From Bog-159 sp963756605 (GTDB taxonomy: Bacteria; Acidobacteriota; Terriglobia; Bryobacterales; Bryobacteraceae), in contig CAVWOT010000018.1 in the NCBI GenBank assembly GCA_963756605.1, positions 186,001 through 250,000 of the forward strand: a DNA stretch of 64,000 nucleotides, read 5' to 3'. Shown piece by piece: positions 1 to 9,009 of this stretch. Position numbers and translations under genes: made by a program. The notes beneath the pieces were generated by a model. The model had not been told where the DNA came from. It saw only the letters and a program-made list of their open reading frames with translations, and searched no databases. Each line of letters begins with the position of its first letter. Within the stretch, counting starts at the first letter, position 1.

Positions 1-1973
1 GTTTGATACAAGCCATCACTGGTTGCCGCGATCAGGTGCGCGCCGGACGCCGGGTCTACCGCAAGCTGATTGACTGCGGTGGGGATTCCGGTGTCCGACG
101 TCTTCCATGTCGAGCCGCTGGACGCGGTGGCGAAGAGCAGAGTCGGGTTGCCGGCCAACGCCGTCTGTAAACCCGAAGGGTGCGGGAAGTTCGTCGAAAT
201 GGTATAGCCGACCACAGTTGCGTTGCCGGTCGAATCCACCGCAATGCCATACGCGTAATCGTCCCTCTGGCCCCCCAGGTAAGTGACGTAGTCCCACTCC
301 GTGCCGAGACTGTTCACTTTGGCCACGAACCCGTCATAGCCGCCGCCCGCCTGCGCTTGGAGGGCCGCTGCCGTAACCGGGAGATTCGTGGAACCAGTGA
401 GGCCCGCTACAAATGCGCTTCCGCCGGAATCTACGACGATGGCGTAGCCGTAATCCTCTTGGCTGCCACCCAGGTAGGTGGCGTATGTCAGCGAGGCGCC
501 GGTGTTGCTCAGTTCGGCGATGAATGCGTCTCCGTTTCCACCGTAAACAGGCTGTGGCGCTCCAGCCGTCACCGGTAGGTTGCCACCGGTGTATCCGGTC
601 AGATAGACGTTCTCCTTCGAATCTACCGCGAGGCCGTACACAAATGCGCTGTAGTTCTGGCCGAAATAAGTCGACCAGACTAGCTTCGTGCCCGTTGGAC
701 TCAGCTTGGCCGCAAAGGCTTCACAATTATCGCAGGAAGCCAGGTAAGCGCCGGTCGTTACCGGAAAATCGGACGACGATGTATAGCCGGCCACGTAGGC
801 GTTGTGTCCTGCATCTACGGCAATGCTATAGATGTAATCATACCCGCTCCCTCCCAGATAGGTGGAATAGGCCAGGTTGTTGCCCGCGGGGCTTAACTTC
901 GTCACAAAACCGTCCTCAGGCCCATTCAAAGTTGGATAGAGCGCGTTCTTTACCGGAAAGTCAGTTGAGGATGTGTACCCCGCCACATAAGCGCTTCCAG
1001 CGCTATCCACCGCGATGGAGTACGGGTAGTCATAGCTGGAACCACACAAATAGGTAGAGTAGACCAGGCTGGACCCATCCGTAGCCAGTTCGGAAACGAA
1101 GCCGCAGGTGGACCCTTTGTAGAAGGACTGCTCCGGATTCACCGTCGGAAAATCCATGGAGGATGTGTAGCCGGCTATAAAGGCATTCCCATTGGGACCT
1201 ATCGCGATGCCGTAGGCGAATCCGCCGTTCGATCCGCCGAGGTAGGTGGAATAGACCAGCGACGGATCGATTATCAACTGACGGCTGTGGTCATAACTTC
1301 CTAGCCTGAAGCAGACCTGATTCGAGCCCAGCAAGGCGTAGCGGCTCTCGACCGGGCGCCATGTTCCACCGATCTCCTGGTATGTTTCGGGCTTTTGGAA
1401 TTCCACTGACCCGCCGGCGGTCTCGATGGCCAGGCTGCCCGAGCCGTCAATGCTGATCTTGCGCGCGCCATCTACGGCCAGCCGGATAGCGTCCGGATTC
1501 GCGCCGGGCGCCACGATGAAGTCGTACTCCAGGCGCCCCTGGTTGCCGTAATAAGCCAGGTCGATGCCCCGGTACACGCCACGGTATTCGACGCGTTCGA
1601 ATGTGGGGATATCCGTGTGCCAGCGCGTTGGATCGTTCCCGACAAAGTAATTGACCTTGCCTGGAAGAGGCTTTCGGCCTGCCGGAATGGGAGCCGGGCG
1701 AGCGCCCACGAGGCGAAGATCCACGCCGGCCGATGGGGCCGCCTTTTCGCGCCGCAGCAAAACGCGCGCGTTGCCTTGCGAAAGCGAAACACTGTAACCC
1801 GCGGTGTGGGCCAGGAAATCCACGCCCCGCGGCGCCTGACCCTGGTTCTTCTCGAACGCGAGGGGCAGTTTGTTGAAGTTTTTGACAATTGGCGCTTGGT
1901 CGGCCAGGGCAACGATGCCTGGCCATAGAGAGAGGCAAATCAACGGGTGCAGTCTACGAATCGGTCTGTGCAT
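1..1973 (-). CDS. SBBP beta-propeller repeat exported protein (3' end outside window)
   Basis: The reading frame opens at an ATG at 1973, preceded by a good Shine-Dalgarno (AGAGGAGA), and stays open to the window edge, so about 657 residues are visible and the C-terminus is missing. A hydrophobic N-terminus of about 25 residues suggests secretion. The segment EKNQGQAPRGVDFLAHTAGY is the N-terminal signature usual in SBBP-repeat proteins. From about residue 240 a unit of about 60 residues recurs at least six times, each opening with a variant of YSTYLGGS followed by Y-x-IAVDSxGxAYVAGYT and DFPV. This is the bacterial SBBP beta-propeller repeat. The role is not known from sequence; cell-surface or extracellular binding is inferred. 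Confidence 0.85.
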   Translation of the reverse strand, partial: MHRPIRRLHPLICLSLWPGIVALADQAPIVKNFNKLPLAFEKNQGQAPRGVDFLAHTAGYSVSLSQGNARVLLRREKAAPSAGVDLRLVGARPAPIPAGRKPLPGKVNYFVGNDPTRWHTDIPTFERVEYRGVYRGIDLAYYGNQGRLEYDFIVAPGANPDAIRLAVDGARKISIDGSGSLAIETAGGSVEFQKPETYQEIGGTWRPVESRYALLGSNQVCFRLGSYDHSRQLIIDPSLVYSTYLGGSNGGFAYGIAIGPNGNAFIAGYTSSMDFPTVNPEQSFYKGSTCGFVSELATDGSSLVYSTYLCGSSYDYPYSIAVDSAGSAYVAGYTSSTDFPVKNALYPTLNGPEDGFVTKLSPAGNNLAYSTYLGGSGYDYIYSIAVDAGHNAYVAGYTSSSDFPVTTGAYLASCDNCEAFAAKLSPTGTKLVWSTYFGQNYSAFVYGLAVDSKENVYLTGYTGGNLPVTAGAPQPVYGGNGDAFIAELSNTGASLTYATYLGGSQEDYGYAIVVDSGGSAFVAGLTGSTNLPVTAAALQAQAGGGYDGFVAKVNSLGTEWDYVTYLGGQRDDYAYGIAVDSTGNATVVGYTISTNFPHPSGLQTALAGNPTLLFATASSGSTWKTSDTGIPTAVNQLAVDPASGAHLIAATSDGLYQ

Positions 1974-2190
1974 ATGGAACAGTCTCCTCTTGCGGTGTTC
2001 CCCACTGGCGCCGAAGTATAGCACACGAATGGCAATCTGCGGACGAAAGCTGCGTACCAGACGGGTTAAAAGGCCGGGTACCAGAGGTCACTCCGGCGGG
2101 CGCCGGGTTTGCACGCTTTCAGGCCGCACGAGGGTGCCCGCGCCGAGCGCGAAAAGTCGCGGCCTGTGACCTTGGCGCGCCTGCGTTCAC

Positions 2191-2196
2191 TATAAT
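2191..2196 (+). promoter_or_regulatory. -10 box (TATAAT) directly upstream of aceE
   Basis: A perfect TATAAT lies 12 nt before the aceE ATG. No clear -35 sits at 16-18 nt; GTGACC at 2166 (19-nt spacer) and TTGGCG at 2172 (13-nt spacer) are weak options. If used, the transcript would have a leader of only about 6 nt, and no strong Shine-Dalgarno is present, so leaderless translation is possible. Confidence 0.35.
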
Positions 2197-2208
2197 GAAG
2201 ATAACCTC

Positions 2209-4881
2209 ATGCACCAGAAACTCACCGAACGTGTTGTGGACTTGAACCCGCGCGAAACGTCCGAATGGACCGAGGCGCTGGCTCAGATTTTGGACCAGGA
2301 GGGGCCGGACCGTGCGGCGTTTCTTTTGGAGCGCCTTACCGAGCAGGCGCGCGGCGCGGGCGTCGGCCTGCCCATCCATCTCAATACGCCATATGTCAAC
2401 ACCATCTCTTCCGAGGACGAGGTGCCGTATCCCGGCGACCGCGCCATGGAGCGCCGCATCAAAAGCCTCACGCGCTGGAATGCCATGGCGATGGTGGTGC
2501 GCCAGAACAAATATGATCCCGGCATCGGCGGCCACATTTCCACTTACGCATCGCTCGCCACGCTGCTCGAGGTGGGTTTCCATCATTTCTTTCATGCCAG
2601 CTATGGCGACCAGCCCGGCGACCTCATTTATTTCCAGGGCCACGCCTCGCCCGGCATCTACGCGCGTGCATACCTGGAAGGCCGCCTCACCGAACAGCAC
2701 TTGCGCAACTTCCGCCACGAGCTGCGCGATACGCCCGGCCTCTCGTCTTATCCGCACCCCTGGCTGATGCCCGATTTCTGGCGCTTCCCCACCGTCTCCA
2801 TGGGCCTCGGCCCCATCAATTCTATCTACCAGGCGCGGTTCATGCGCTATCTCGAAAACCGCGGGATGATCCCGGTCACGCCGCGCAAGATCTGGGCATT
2901 TTTGGGCGACGGCGAAATGGACGAACCCGAATCCATGGGATCGCTCACGCTCGGTTCGCGCGAGAAACTCGACAACCTGATCTTCGTCATCAACTGCAAC
3001 CTGCAGCGCCTGGACGGCCCCGTGCGAGGCAACGGCAAGGTCATCCAGGAACTCGAAGCTGCATTTCGCGGCGCCGGGTGGTATGTCATCAAGGTGCTCT
3101 GGGGCGAAGATTGGGATCCCCTGCTGGCGCGCGATCACAACGGCCTGTTGCAGAAGCGCCTGGTCGAGGTGGTGGATGGCGAGTGGCAGACTTATGTCAC
3201 TAAGGACGGCGCCTACTTCCGCAAGAATTTCTTCGGCAAATATCCCGAGCTGCTCGACCTGGTCGCGCATCTCAGCGACGAGCAACTCTCGCATCTGCGG
3301 CGCGGCGGCCACGATCCCAAGAAGGTTTACAACGCTTACCAGGCTGCCGTGCAGAATACAGGATCGCCTACGCTGATTCTGGCGCAGACCATCAAAGGCT
3401 ACGGTCTGGGGGAAGCGGGTGAAGGCCGCAACATCACCCATCAGCAGAAAAAACTGAACGAGGCGGAGATCGCGAATTTCCGTTCGCGTTTCGAGATTCC
3501 TATCCCGGATGAAGCCGCACGCAACGCTTCGTTCTACCGGCCGCCCGACGATAGTCCCGAGATGGCTTACCTGCGCGAGCGCCGCCGGATCCTGGGCGGC
3601 TACATGCCGTATCGCACCACGCCGGCCAGCCAGGTGGAAACGCCGGCGCTCGAGACGCTGGCCGAGTCGCTGACCGGCTCGCAAGGCCGCGAAGTGTCCA
3701 CCACCATGGCTTTCGTGCGCATTCTGACGCTGCTGCTGAAGAATCCTGCGATCGGCAAGCGGGTGGTGCCCATCGTGCCGGATGAAGCGCGCACGTTCGG
3801 TATGGAATCGCTATTCCGGCAATTCGGCATCTATGCCAGTAAGGGGCAGCTATACAAACCGCACGATGCCGAAATGTTCCTCTATTACAAGGAGTCGAAG
3901 GATGGACAAATCCTGGAGGAAGGCATTACCGAAGCCGGCTCCATGGCGTCGTTCACCGCTGCGGGCACCGCATATACGAACTACGTCACGGAGATGATTC
4001 CGTTCTTCATTTATTACTCGATGTTCGGCTTCCAGCGGGTGGGCGATCTGATCTGGGCGTTCGCCGACGCGCGCGGCAAAGGTTTTCTGATGGGCGGCAC
4101 GGCCGGGCGCACGACTCTATCCGGCGAAGGGCTGCAACATCAGGATGGCCACAGCCTGGTGCTCGCCAGCACCGTTCCTACGTGCGCGGCCTACGATCCG
4201 GCCTATGCGTACGAGATTGCTGTAATCGTGCAGGATGGCATCCGGCGCATGTATCAGGAGGGCGAAAACCGCTTCTATTATCTGACGCTCTACAACGAGA
4301 ACTATCCTATGCCCCCGATGCCCGATGGCGTTACCGAAGGCATTCTGCGGGGTATCTACCGGTATAAGGCCGCGGCTGCCGGACCGGCGCAGGTACAGCT
4401 CTTCGGCAGCGGTCCGATCCTGAATGAAGCTCTGCGCGCACAGAGTATCCTGGCGGATAAGTACAGTGTACCCGCCGACGTGTGGAGTGTAACCAGTTAC
4501 AACGAACTGCGGCGCGATGCTTTGGCGGCCGAGCGTTGGAACCGCCTGCATCCGGGCGAGCCGGCGCGCCACCCTTACATCCAGCAGGCCCTGGCCGGTG
4601 CCGAAGGACCCATCGTGGCCGCTACGGACTATATGAAGATAGTGGCCGACCAGGTGGCGCCCTGGTTGCCCGGCCGCATGGAAACGCTGGGTACCGACGG
4701 CTTCGGCCGCAGCGACAATCGCGAGTATCTGCGGCGGCATTTCGAAATCAATGCGGAGTCCATCGCCGCCGCGGCGCTTTCGCGTCTGGCGCGGGACGGT
4801 CAGTTCCCGGTGGAACGGGCGCGGTCGGCTTTTGGCGAATTAGGAGTGAACACAGAGAAGATAGACGCCGCGCGAGCGTGA
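2209..4881 (+). CDS. aceE: Pyruvate dehydrogenase E1 component, homodimeric type
   Basis: Thiamine-diphosphate-dependent E1 subunit of the pyruvate dehydrogenase complex, which decarboxylates pyruvate and passes the acetyl group to the E2 lipoyl domain. At 890 residues it matches the single-chain gammaproteobacterial AceE (887 in E. coli) rather than the split alpha/beta E1. The thiamine-diphosphate site is visible: GDGEMDEPES from residue 233 followed by the N-rich segment INCNLQRLDGPV near 261. HASPGIYARAYLEG near 145 and TFGMESLFRQFGIY in the second half are also AceE-like. The ATG at 2209 agrees with the family start. No aceF or lpd is adjacent, so E2 and E3 must be encoded elsewhere. Confidence 0.97.
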   Translation: MHQKLTERVVDLNPRETSEWTEALAQILDQEGPDRAAFLLERLTEQARGAGVGLPIHLNTPYVNTISSEDEVPYPGDRAMERRIKSLTRWNAMAMVVRQNKYDPGIGGHISTYASLATLLEVGFHHFFHASYGDQPGDLIYFQGHASPGIYARAYLEGRLTEQHLRNFRHELRDTPGLSSYPHPWLMPDFWRFPTVSMGLGPINSIYQARFMRYLENRGMIPVTPRKIWAFLGDGEMDEPESMGSLTLGSREKLDNLIFVINCNLQRLDGPVRGNGKVIQELEAAFRGAGWYVIKVLWGEDWDPLLARDHNGLLQKRLVEVVDGEWQTYVTKDGAYFRKNFFGKYPELLDLVAHLSDEQLSHLRRGGHDPKKVYNAYQAAVQNTGSPTLILAQTIKGYGLGEAGEGRNITHQQKKLNEAEIANFRSRFEIPIPDEAARNASFYRPPDDSPEMAYLRERRRILGGYMPYRTTPASQVETPALETLAESLTGSQGREVSTTMAFVRILTLLLKNPAIGKRVVPIVPDEARTFGMESLFRQFGIYASKGQLYKPHDAEMFLYYKESKDGQILEEGITEAGSMASFTAAGTAYTNYVTEMIPFFIYYSMFGFQRVGDLIWAFADARGKGFLMGGTAGRTTLSGEGLQHQDGHSLVLASTVPTCAAYDPAYAYEIAVIVQDGIRRMYQEGENRFYYLTLYNENYPMPPMPDGVTEGILRGIYRYKAAAAGPAQVQLFGSGPILNEALRAQSILADKYSVPADVWSVTSYNELRRDALAAERWNRLHPGEPARHPYIQQALAGAEGPIVAATDYMKIVADQVAPWLPGRMETLGTDGFGRSDNREYLRRHFEINAESIAAAALSRLARDGQFPVERARSAFGELGVNTEKIDAARA

Positions 4882-4885
4882 GGCA

Positions 4886-5234
4886 ATGGGTACCACGACG
4901 AAGCTGATCACCTACGAAGACTCCCTGACGATGTCCGAGAATAGGTTTGAGGAAATCAGCTTGACGACGGCAAATATCAGGTTCTCAGCCAAGGGGCCGG
5001 CTTGGGCATTGAGCGAGTTCCGCTGACCTACCGCGTTCCGGACTTAATAGGTGTTTCGAACCGAGGCTCGCCGCCGCGACCGCGCGGAGACCGCAATTCA
5101 CCTCCTACCGCTGCGATGCTGACAAACTCCGCAACTGGGCAACAAGAACTGACGGCATAGTTACTCCGCTTCTCCTTCCGGGTGTGACCATCCATCTCGC
5201 CGAGCTGTGGACGGCATTCGCGGGTTTAATCTAA
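4886..5234 (+). pseudogene. Decayed Uma2-family gene, three frames
   Basis: Three consecutive pieces in three different frames together resemble a Uma2-family (DUF820, PD-(D/E)XK nuclease-like) protein. The N-terminus MGTTTKLITYEDSLTM starts at 4886. A middle piece, QVLSQGAGLGIERVPLTYRV, lies in another frame from about 4978. The C-terminal piece GIVTPLLLPGVTIHLAELW lies in a third frame and ends in the TAA at 5232-5234. Most of the catalytic centre between the first and second pieces is gone, so no functional product is expected. The TAA overlaps an ATG at 5234 that begins MGTPTKSITHG, which looks like the start of a second, immediately truncated copy. Family assignment is from pattern recognition only. 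Confidence 0.6.
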
Positions 5235-5314
5235 TGGGTACTCCCACTAAGTCGATCACTCACGGATGCAACTCGACTTTCGCGCCTATACTTTTGAGGC
5301 GAGAGCTTTCACGA

Positions 5315-5399
5315 GAGCCGGACGTGGGAAATCTGCATCTCCGGTTCGACGAGGGGAGAGCGGGTCGCGCGATTCGCGTCGCCCTCTCTCCGACTCTAC
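5315..5399 (+). mobile_element. Group II intron 3' remnant (domains V and VI)
   Basis: GAGCCGGAC at 5315 and CTCCGGTTC ending at 5347 form the lower stem of a 33-nt hairpin with a GAAA-containing tip and a short bulge on the 3' side. This is the layout of group II intron domain V, including the AGC triad at 5316-5318. It is followed by a long GC-rich stem (GGAGAG...CTCTCC, 5355-5391) and the end CGACTCTAC, which looks like domain VI with its unpaired branch A at 5393 and an intron 3' end near 5399. I find no maturase/reverse-transcriptase ORF and no 5' domains, so this is a truncated relic. It lies just after the truncated second Uma2 start. Confidence 0.5.
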
Positions 5400-5420
5400 C
5401 CGCCGTAACGGGTTGGGAGC

Positions 5421-5861
5421 CTAATGCAGACTGGCGACTTTCTTGCGAATTTCGGCGGCGTCTTTGGACTCCGGTTGCAACTCCAGGTATTTGGCGTAGG
5501 CTTCCTTGGCATCCTCGCGATTCTTACGTTTCTCTTCCGCCTCGCCCAAACGCAGCCAGGCTTCCGCGAGGTTGGGATTCCACTTAGTGGCCTCGCGAAA
5601 ACGTCCCGCGGCTGCCTTGTAACTGTGCTTCTTGAAGTATTCGATGCCCACTTGCATCTCTTTAGCAGCCTGCAGCGGATTGAAGGCATAGTCCCTGGGG
5701 GCCTTGAGATTCGCGTCTTCTTCGGGAGGCTCCTCCTCCACCTTCTGCTGTTTGGACTGGTCCTGCTGTTTGGACTGGTCCTGCTGTTTGGACTGGTCCT
5801 GGGCGCGGACCGGCATAGCGAGCACGCCTCCCAGAGCTAGAGCGCAGAACCAGCGTGTCAT
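5421..5861 (-). CDS. Small exported TPR protein with KQQDQS repeats
   Basis: 146 residues from an ATG at 5861. An N-terminal signal peptide (MTRWFCALALGGVLAMPVRA) is followed by three tandem copies of DQSKQQ, an acidic stretch (EEEPPEED) and about two tetratricopeptide units (FKKHSYKAAAGRFREATKWN and AWLRLGEAEEKRKNREDAKE). It probably acts as a periplasmic or lipid-free scaffold; no partner is evident. A longer in-frame extension to 6233 exists but overlaps the upstream gene and would hide the signal peptide, so I chose 5861. A TATAAT on this strand (5873-5868) lies only 6 nt before the ATG, consistent with a leaderless mRNA. Confidence 0.75.
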   Translation of the reverse strand: MTRWFCALALGGVLAMPVRAQDQSKQQDQSKQQDQSKQQKVEEEPPEEDANLKAPRDYAFNPLQAAKEMQVGIEYFKKHSYKAAAGRFREATKWNPNLAEAWLRLGEAEEKRKNREDAKEAYAKYLELQPESKDAAEIRKKVASLH

Positions 5862-5868
5862 ATTTCGA

Positions 5869-6723
5869 TTATAACTTTTCACTGGCGGCAGATCCGAACT
5901 TACGCGCGTCTTCCACCCGGTCTGCATCGAGCGGGATGCTCCAGGAAGGGCCGTCGCGATGCGCAATTTCGAGGATCTCTTGCCTGCCGATACGGATGCA
6001 TCGCACTGCGGCGACGGATGACAAGCGGGCCGAATGGCTGACAGTCCCGTATCGCAGATACCCTCCTTTGTGCCGTTCCGTGATCCAGAGCAACCGGCGC
6101 GCAGTGAGCCACACCAGATCGCCGGGGCGTCGCTGACTAAGGCCAAACCACCAGCGGCGCATGCGGCGATCGGGAGACTGGAAGAGTTGCGCCAACGGCG
6201 TTTCGCCAGCGAGCAGTTCAGCGGAGCCGGCATTCTGGAATTTCAGGTCGAGCGCTCGACCGAGCGCGAGTGCGGAGGATTGCCGGGGAGTTGATGATTC
6301 CGGAAGCCAGCGGTCCTCGATCGTCCGGAGGCACTTCTCGATCGGGCCTCGCGAGCGCGTATTGTAGGGCAAATGTATCTGGCCGCCATTCCAGGTCATG
6401 GCGAACCACCCGACCAGCAGGATGCGGCCCCACTCCGCCCGCGCGACGCGATCCAAAATCACGCGGACCGGCTGGTCTCCGGCCGACGGATGTGCGATCA
6501 CCAAGACTTCGCGGCCGCTCAGGAGCAGAACTCGCGGGGGATATCCGCGGCGGCCCAACCAACCGGCATCGTCGCGCGGCAGAAACACGCCGGACTCGCA
6601 GGTTCCAAAATCGGGCGGCAAAACGAAATCGGCGGGAACTTCCGAGAGCGTTTCGATCGGGAATGCGATCCGGTATTGCCGGGAATCGACGCCAGGCGGG
6701 CATGGACTAATAGTGGAATTCAC
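5869..6723 (-). CDS. Uncharacterised protein coupled to the dynamin-like GTPase
   Basis: 284 residues starting at GTG 6723, four bases after the stop of the dynamin-like gene, with GGGAGA of that gene's last codons serving as ribosome binding site. I do not recognise the family. It is soluble, with no signal peptide or clear membrane helix, and rich in beta-type segments with two Trp-rich stretches (WGRILLVGWFAMTWNGGQI and WWFGLSQRRPGDLVWL). A PH-like or GRAM-like fold is possible but unproven. Its tight spacing makes co-translation with the GTPase likely and suggests a shared membrane-associated function. A longer start at 6804 would overlap the upstream gene and is less likely. Confidence 0.7.
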   Translation of the reverse strand: MNSTISPCPPGVDSRQYRIAFPIETLSEVPADFVLPPDFGTCESGVFLPRDDAGWLGRRGYPPRVLLLSGREVLVIAHPSAGDQPVRVILDRVARAEWGRILLVGWFAMTWNGGQIHLPYNTRSRGPIEKCLRTIEDRWLPESSTPRQSSALALGRALDLKFQNAGSAELLAGETPLAQLFQSPDRRMRRWWFGLSQRRPGDLVWLTARRLLWITERHKGGYLRYGTVSHSARLSSVAAVRCIRIGRQEILEIAHRDGPSWSIPLDADRVEDARKFGSAASEKL

Positions 6724-6727
6724 GCGG

Positions 6728-8773
6728 CTAATTCTCCCGCAATGCGGCGTGATTGCCCGCTTGATCCAGATGTTGCAGATCTTCCAGAATGGATTGCCGC
6801 TCATCGGCCGCGGCCGGCGCGGATGCCAAGCGCGCCATTTGCGCGCGATAGGCGTCTGCCGCGGCGTCGAATCTCAACTGGAGCGCCGACAGCGCCGCGC
6901 GAGCCCAGTTCTCGACCAGGCGGCCATACATGTTGAATGCGGCTGCGAGCGATTCTTCGATTTCCGCACGAAGCTGGCCGTGTGCCCGTTTTCGCGCCAG
7001 CGTTCTGGGATACCGAATCCAGGGACGCGCGAAAGTCTCCAACACCGGGAAATCGAAGCGCGGTATCTCCGGCAGGGCGCCTATGAGTTCCTGCTCTGGG
7101 GGCGCGTCATTACTACCCAGAGCAGCGGCCACGCGTTGTAGAGCCGCCGCCAGCGTGCGCGCGAGTTCGAGGAGATGCGCATGCACCTGAGTGGCCGCGG
7201 TTGCCGTTTTGGCAATCGCCTGGGTGATGGCGGAGCCGGCTGCGGTACCGTTCCCGGCGGAGGCGACCCAGACTTCGGCCAGTGCCTCAGCCGCGGTGTG
7301 CAGGGCTTGCGGCGCCAGGGCGCGAATTTCGTTGGCGGCTCGCAGGCAGAAGACGCGCGCCTGTTCGAGTCCGCCGGCCGCGTTGCGCAGGCCGCGTTCC
7401 AAGGCACGAAGCTGGTCCACGTCAAACGCCTGACTGGTGCCCGCACCGCTCAGCTTGGCCTGGAGGGCGGCGGCCACTGCATCCCGCAAGCGCGCGATCT
7501 TGCGCCGGCTGGACTCCTGGGCGAGCTGTTGATGCTTTTCATAAAGCGGTGCGATCTCTCCGGAAAACCATTGTTCCAGCAGATCGGCGTGCGACTGGGC
7601 AGTGCTGACGGCGTGGAGACCGATGTCCGCACCGAGCACGCGCTGCAGCTGGCGTGCGGTGTAATCGAGCGCGGATGCCAGATCGGCAGACGATAACAGA
7701 TCCGCCTTGCTCAGCAAGACCTTCACCGGAATGGCCGCCTCGTAGAGACGCAGGATAGTGGAGAGGTCCTCGTCGTTTAGCGGGCTTCCGGCGGCGATCA
7801 GGACCACGCCTAAGTCGCACTGGGGCAGATATGCCAGCGTCTCCGCGGCTCCGGCCGCGGCGAACGCGCCCAGGCCGGGTGTGTCCACCAGAGCGATACC
7901 GGTGCGCAAACGGTCGCAAGGCAATTCCACCACTAGGCGCGCGACTCCCTTACAGTTGGCCGGATTGTGTATCTCGCTGACGAACTCCGGCAGGCGTTCG
8001 ATGGGCAGGCGTTCGACGCTGCCGCCGGCGAAGCTCGCGGTCAACAAAGCCCGGGCGCCATGCACGAGGCGGGTGGGGACGGCCGTAATCGGGTTCACGC
8101 CGACGGGCAAGGCCTCGGTGCGCAGGATGTGATTCAACAGCGACGATTTTCCCGAACTGACCCGGCCGAACACCGCAATCTCGAACCGGTTGGATTCCAG
8201 GCGTTCCAGGATCATGGACAGGCGGGGACGCAGTTCCACCAGGCCGCGGTCGGCGATGATGCGGCCGAGAAGCCGGAGCATTTCGACGCTTCCGCCGGCT
8301 TGCTGGAGGCGCGCGAGGCGGGCCGGCAGGCTGGACTCCGGAGATTCGGCCAATGCTGCGCTCAGCCGCTCCAACATGCCTTCCAGTTCGGCGCAGACAC
8401 CTTCGAGTTGCGACACCGCCTGCTCAGCCACTTCGCCATAGCCGCGCAGATAGTGGGGCGCCATTTCCTGGACCGCCACGCGCACGAAAGTGAGCGTCAC
8501 GCGGACCGAGTGCAGAGCGCCGAACGAGGGAGCCGGGGGACGGATGGCCAAGCCATCCAGCGCGCGCGCGAGTTGCGTGCGGAACCGCGCCATGTAGCCG
8601 CGTATCAACTGAACCTGGGCGGGAGAGAGGTCGGAAACAAACTTCGGGAATATTGTTTTTGATTCCGCGGCGCTGAGGATGGCCTCGATATCGGAGAGGA
8701 GCTTGTCGGCATATTGCGAATTGCCGAGCAGCCGGCGCTGCTGCGCCTCGTTCAACGGATTTTCGGTCGCCAT
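6728..8773 (-). CDS. Bacterial dynamin-like GTPase
   Basis: 681 residues. The GTPase domain follows a helical N-terminal region of about 195 residues: P-loop GRVSSGKSS at 203, switch threonine in NPITAVPT near 229, DTPGLG at 297, and SKAD (G4) at 355. The C-terminal third is long, helical and alanine-rich, as expected for the stalk and middle domains. No obvious transmembrane paddle is visible, although LETFARPWIRYPRTLARKR is basic and aromatic and could contact membrane. Bacterial dynamin-like proteins remodel or protect membranes; a specific role here is not shown. It is first in a two-gene unit with the unknown protein downstream. Confidence 0.88.
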   Translation of the reverse strand: MATENPLNEAQQRRLLGNSQYADKLLSDIEAILSAAESKTIFPKFVSDLSPAQVQLIRGYMARFRTQLARALDGLAIRPPAPSFGALHSVRVTLTFVRVAVQEMAPHYLRGYGEVAEQAVSQLEGVCAELEGMLERLSAALAESPESSLPARLARLQQAGGSVEMLRLLGRIIADRGLVELRPRLSMILERLESNRFEIAVFGRVSSGKSSLLNHILRTEALPVGVNPITAVPTRLVHGARALLTASFAGGSVERLPIERLPEFVSEIHNPANCKGVARLVVELPCDRLRTGIALVDTPGLGAFAAAGAAETLAYLPQCDLGVVLIAAGSPLNDEDLSTILRLYEAAIPVKVLLSKADLLSSADLASALDYTARQLQRVLGADIGLHAVSTAQSHADLLEQWFSGEIAPLYEKHQQLAQESSRRKIARLRDAVAAALQAKLSGAGTSQAFDVDQLRALERGLRNAAGGLEQARVFCLRAANEIRALAPQALHTAAEALAEVWVASAGNGTAAGSAITQAIAKTATAATQVHAHLLELARTLAAALQRVAAALGSNDAPPEQELIGALPEIPRFDFPVLETFARPWIRYPRTLARKRAHGQLRAEIEESLAAAFNMYGRLVENWARAALSALQLRFDAAADAYRAQMARLASAPAAADERQSILEDLQHLDQAGNHAALREN

Positions 8774-8877
8774 TGGGCCTCTGAGCAGGGATCCTTAGTA
8801 GGAGTCATCTGCCCAATGGGCGGTTCAAGGTGAACTCCAACACCTATATTAGACATTATCGCGCGAAAGCGGTGGGG

Positions 8878-8910
8878 CGGCGCTGAAGCGACGCGCCGGC
8901 TGAAGCCCAA
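8878..8910 (+). repeat. Dispersed repeat type B copy (degenerate)
   Basis: GCGGCGCTGAAGCGACGC followed by GCCGGCTGAAGCCC resembles the type B unit found more perfectly at 15139, 22297 and 24338. It lies between the divergent dynamin-like and NlpC/P60 genes. Confidence 0.55.
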
Positions 8911-8926
8911 TGTCACTTAGCAGGAT

Positions 8927-8981
8927 GGGCCTGCGGCCGGCCGACGTGGACGTCGGCCGCGGGACTAGAGTCCTGCCCCAC
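8927..8981 (+). repeat. Dispersed tandem-hairpin repeat type A copy
   Basis: Contains the arm pairs GGCCGACGTGGACGTCGGCC and GGACTAGAGTCC followed by GCCCCAC. The same order appears at 15027-15069 and 20672-20717. Each hairpin has a 2-nt centre. Confidence 0.7.
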
Positions 8982-9009
8982 GCGATGCGTTAGGCTGGGA
9001 ACAGGTCCT

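Noticed and set aside
2119..3684. 521-residue minus-strand ORF
   Set aside because: It lies entirely opposite aceE; the composition is that of a high-GC shadow frame and it has no domain.
5340..5350. tRNA T-loop (GGTTCGA)
   Set aside because: No acceptor, anticodon or D arms surround it; the sequence fits the 3' side of a group II intron domain V.
5421..6233. 270-residue extended version of the small TPR gene
   Set aside because: The extension overlaps the upstream same-strand gene and places the signal peptide in the middle of the protein.
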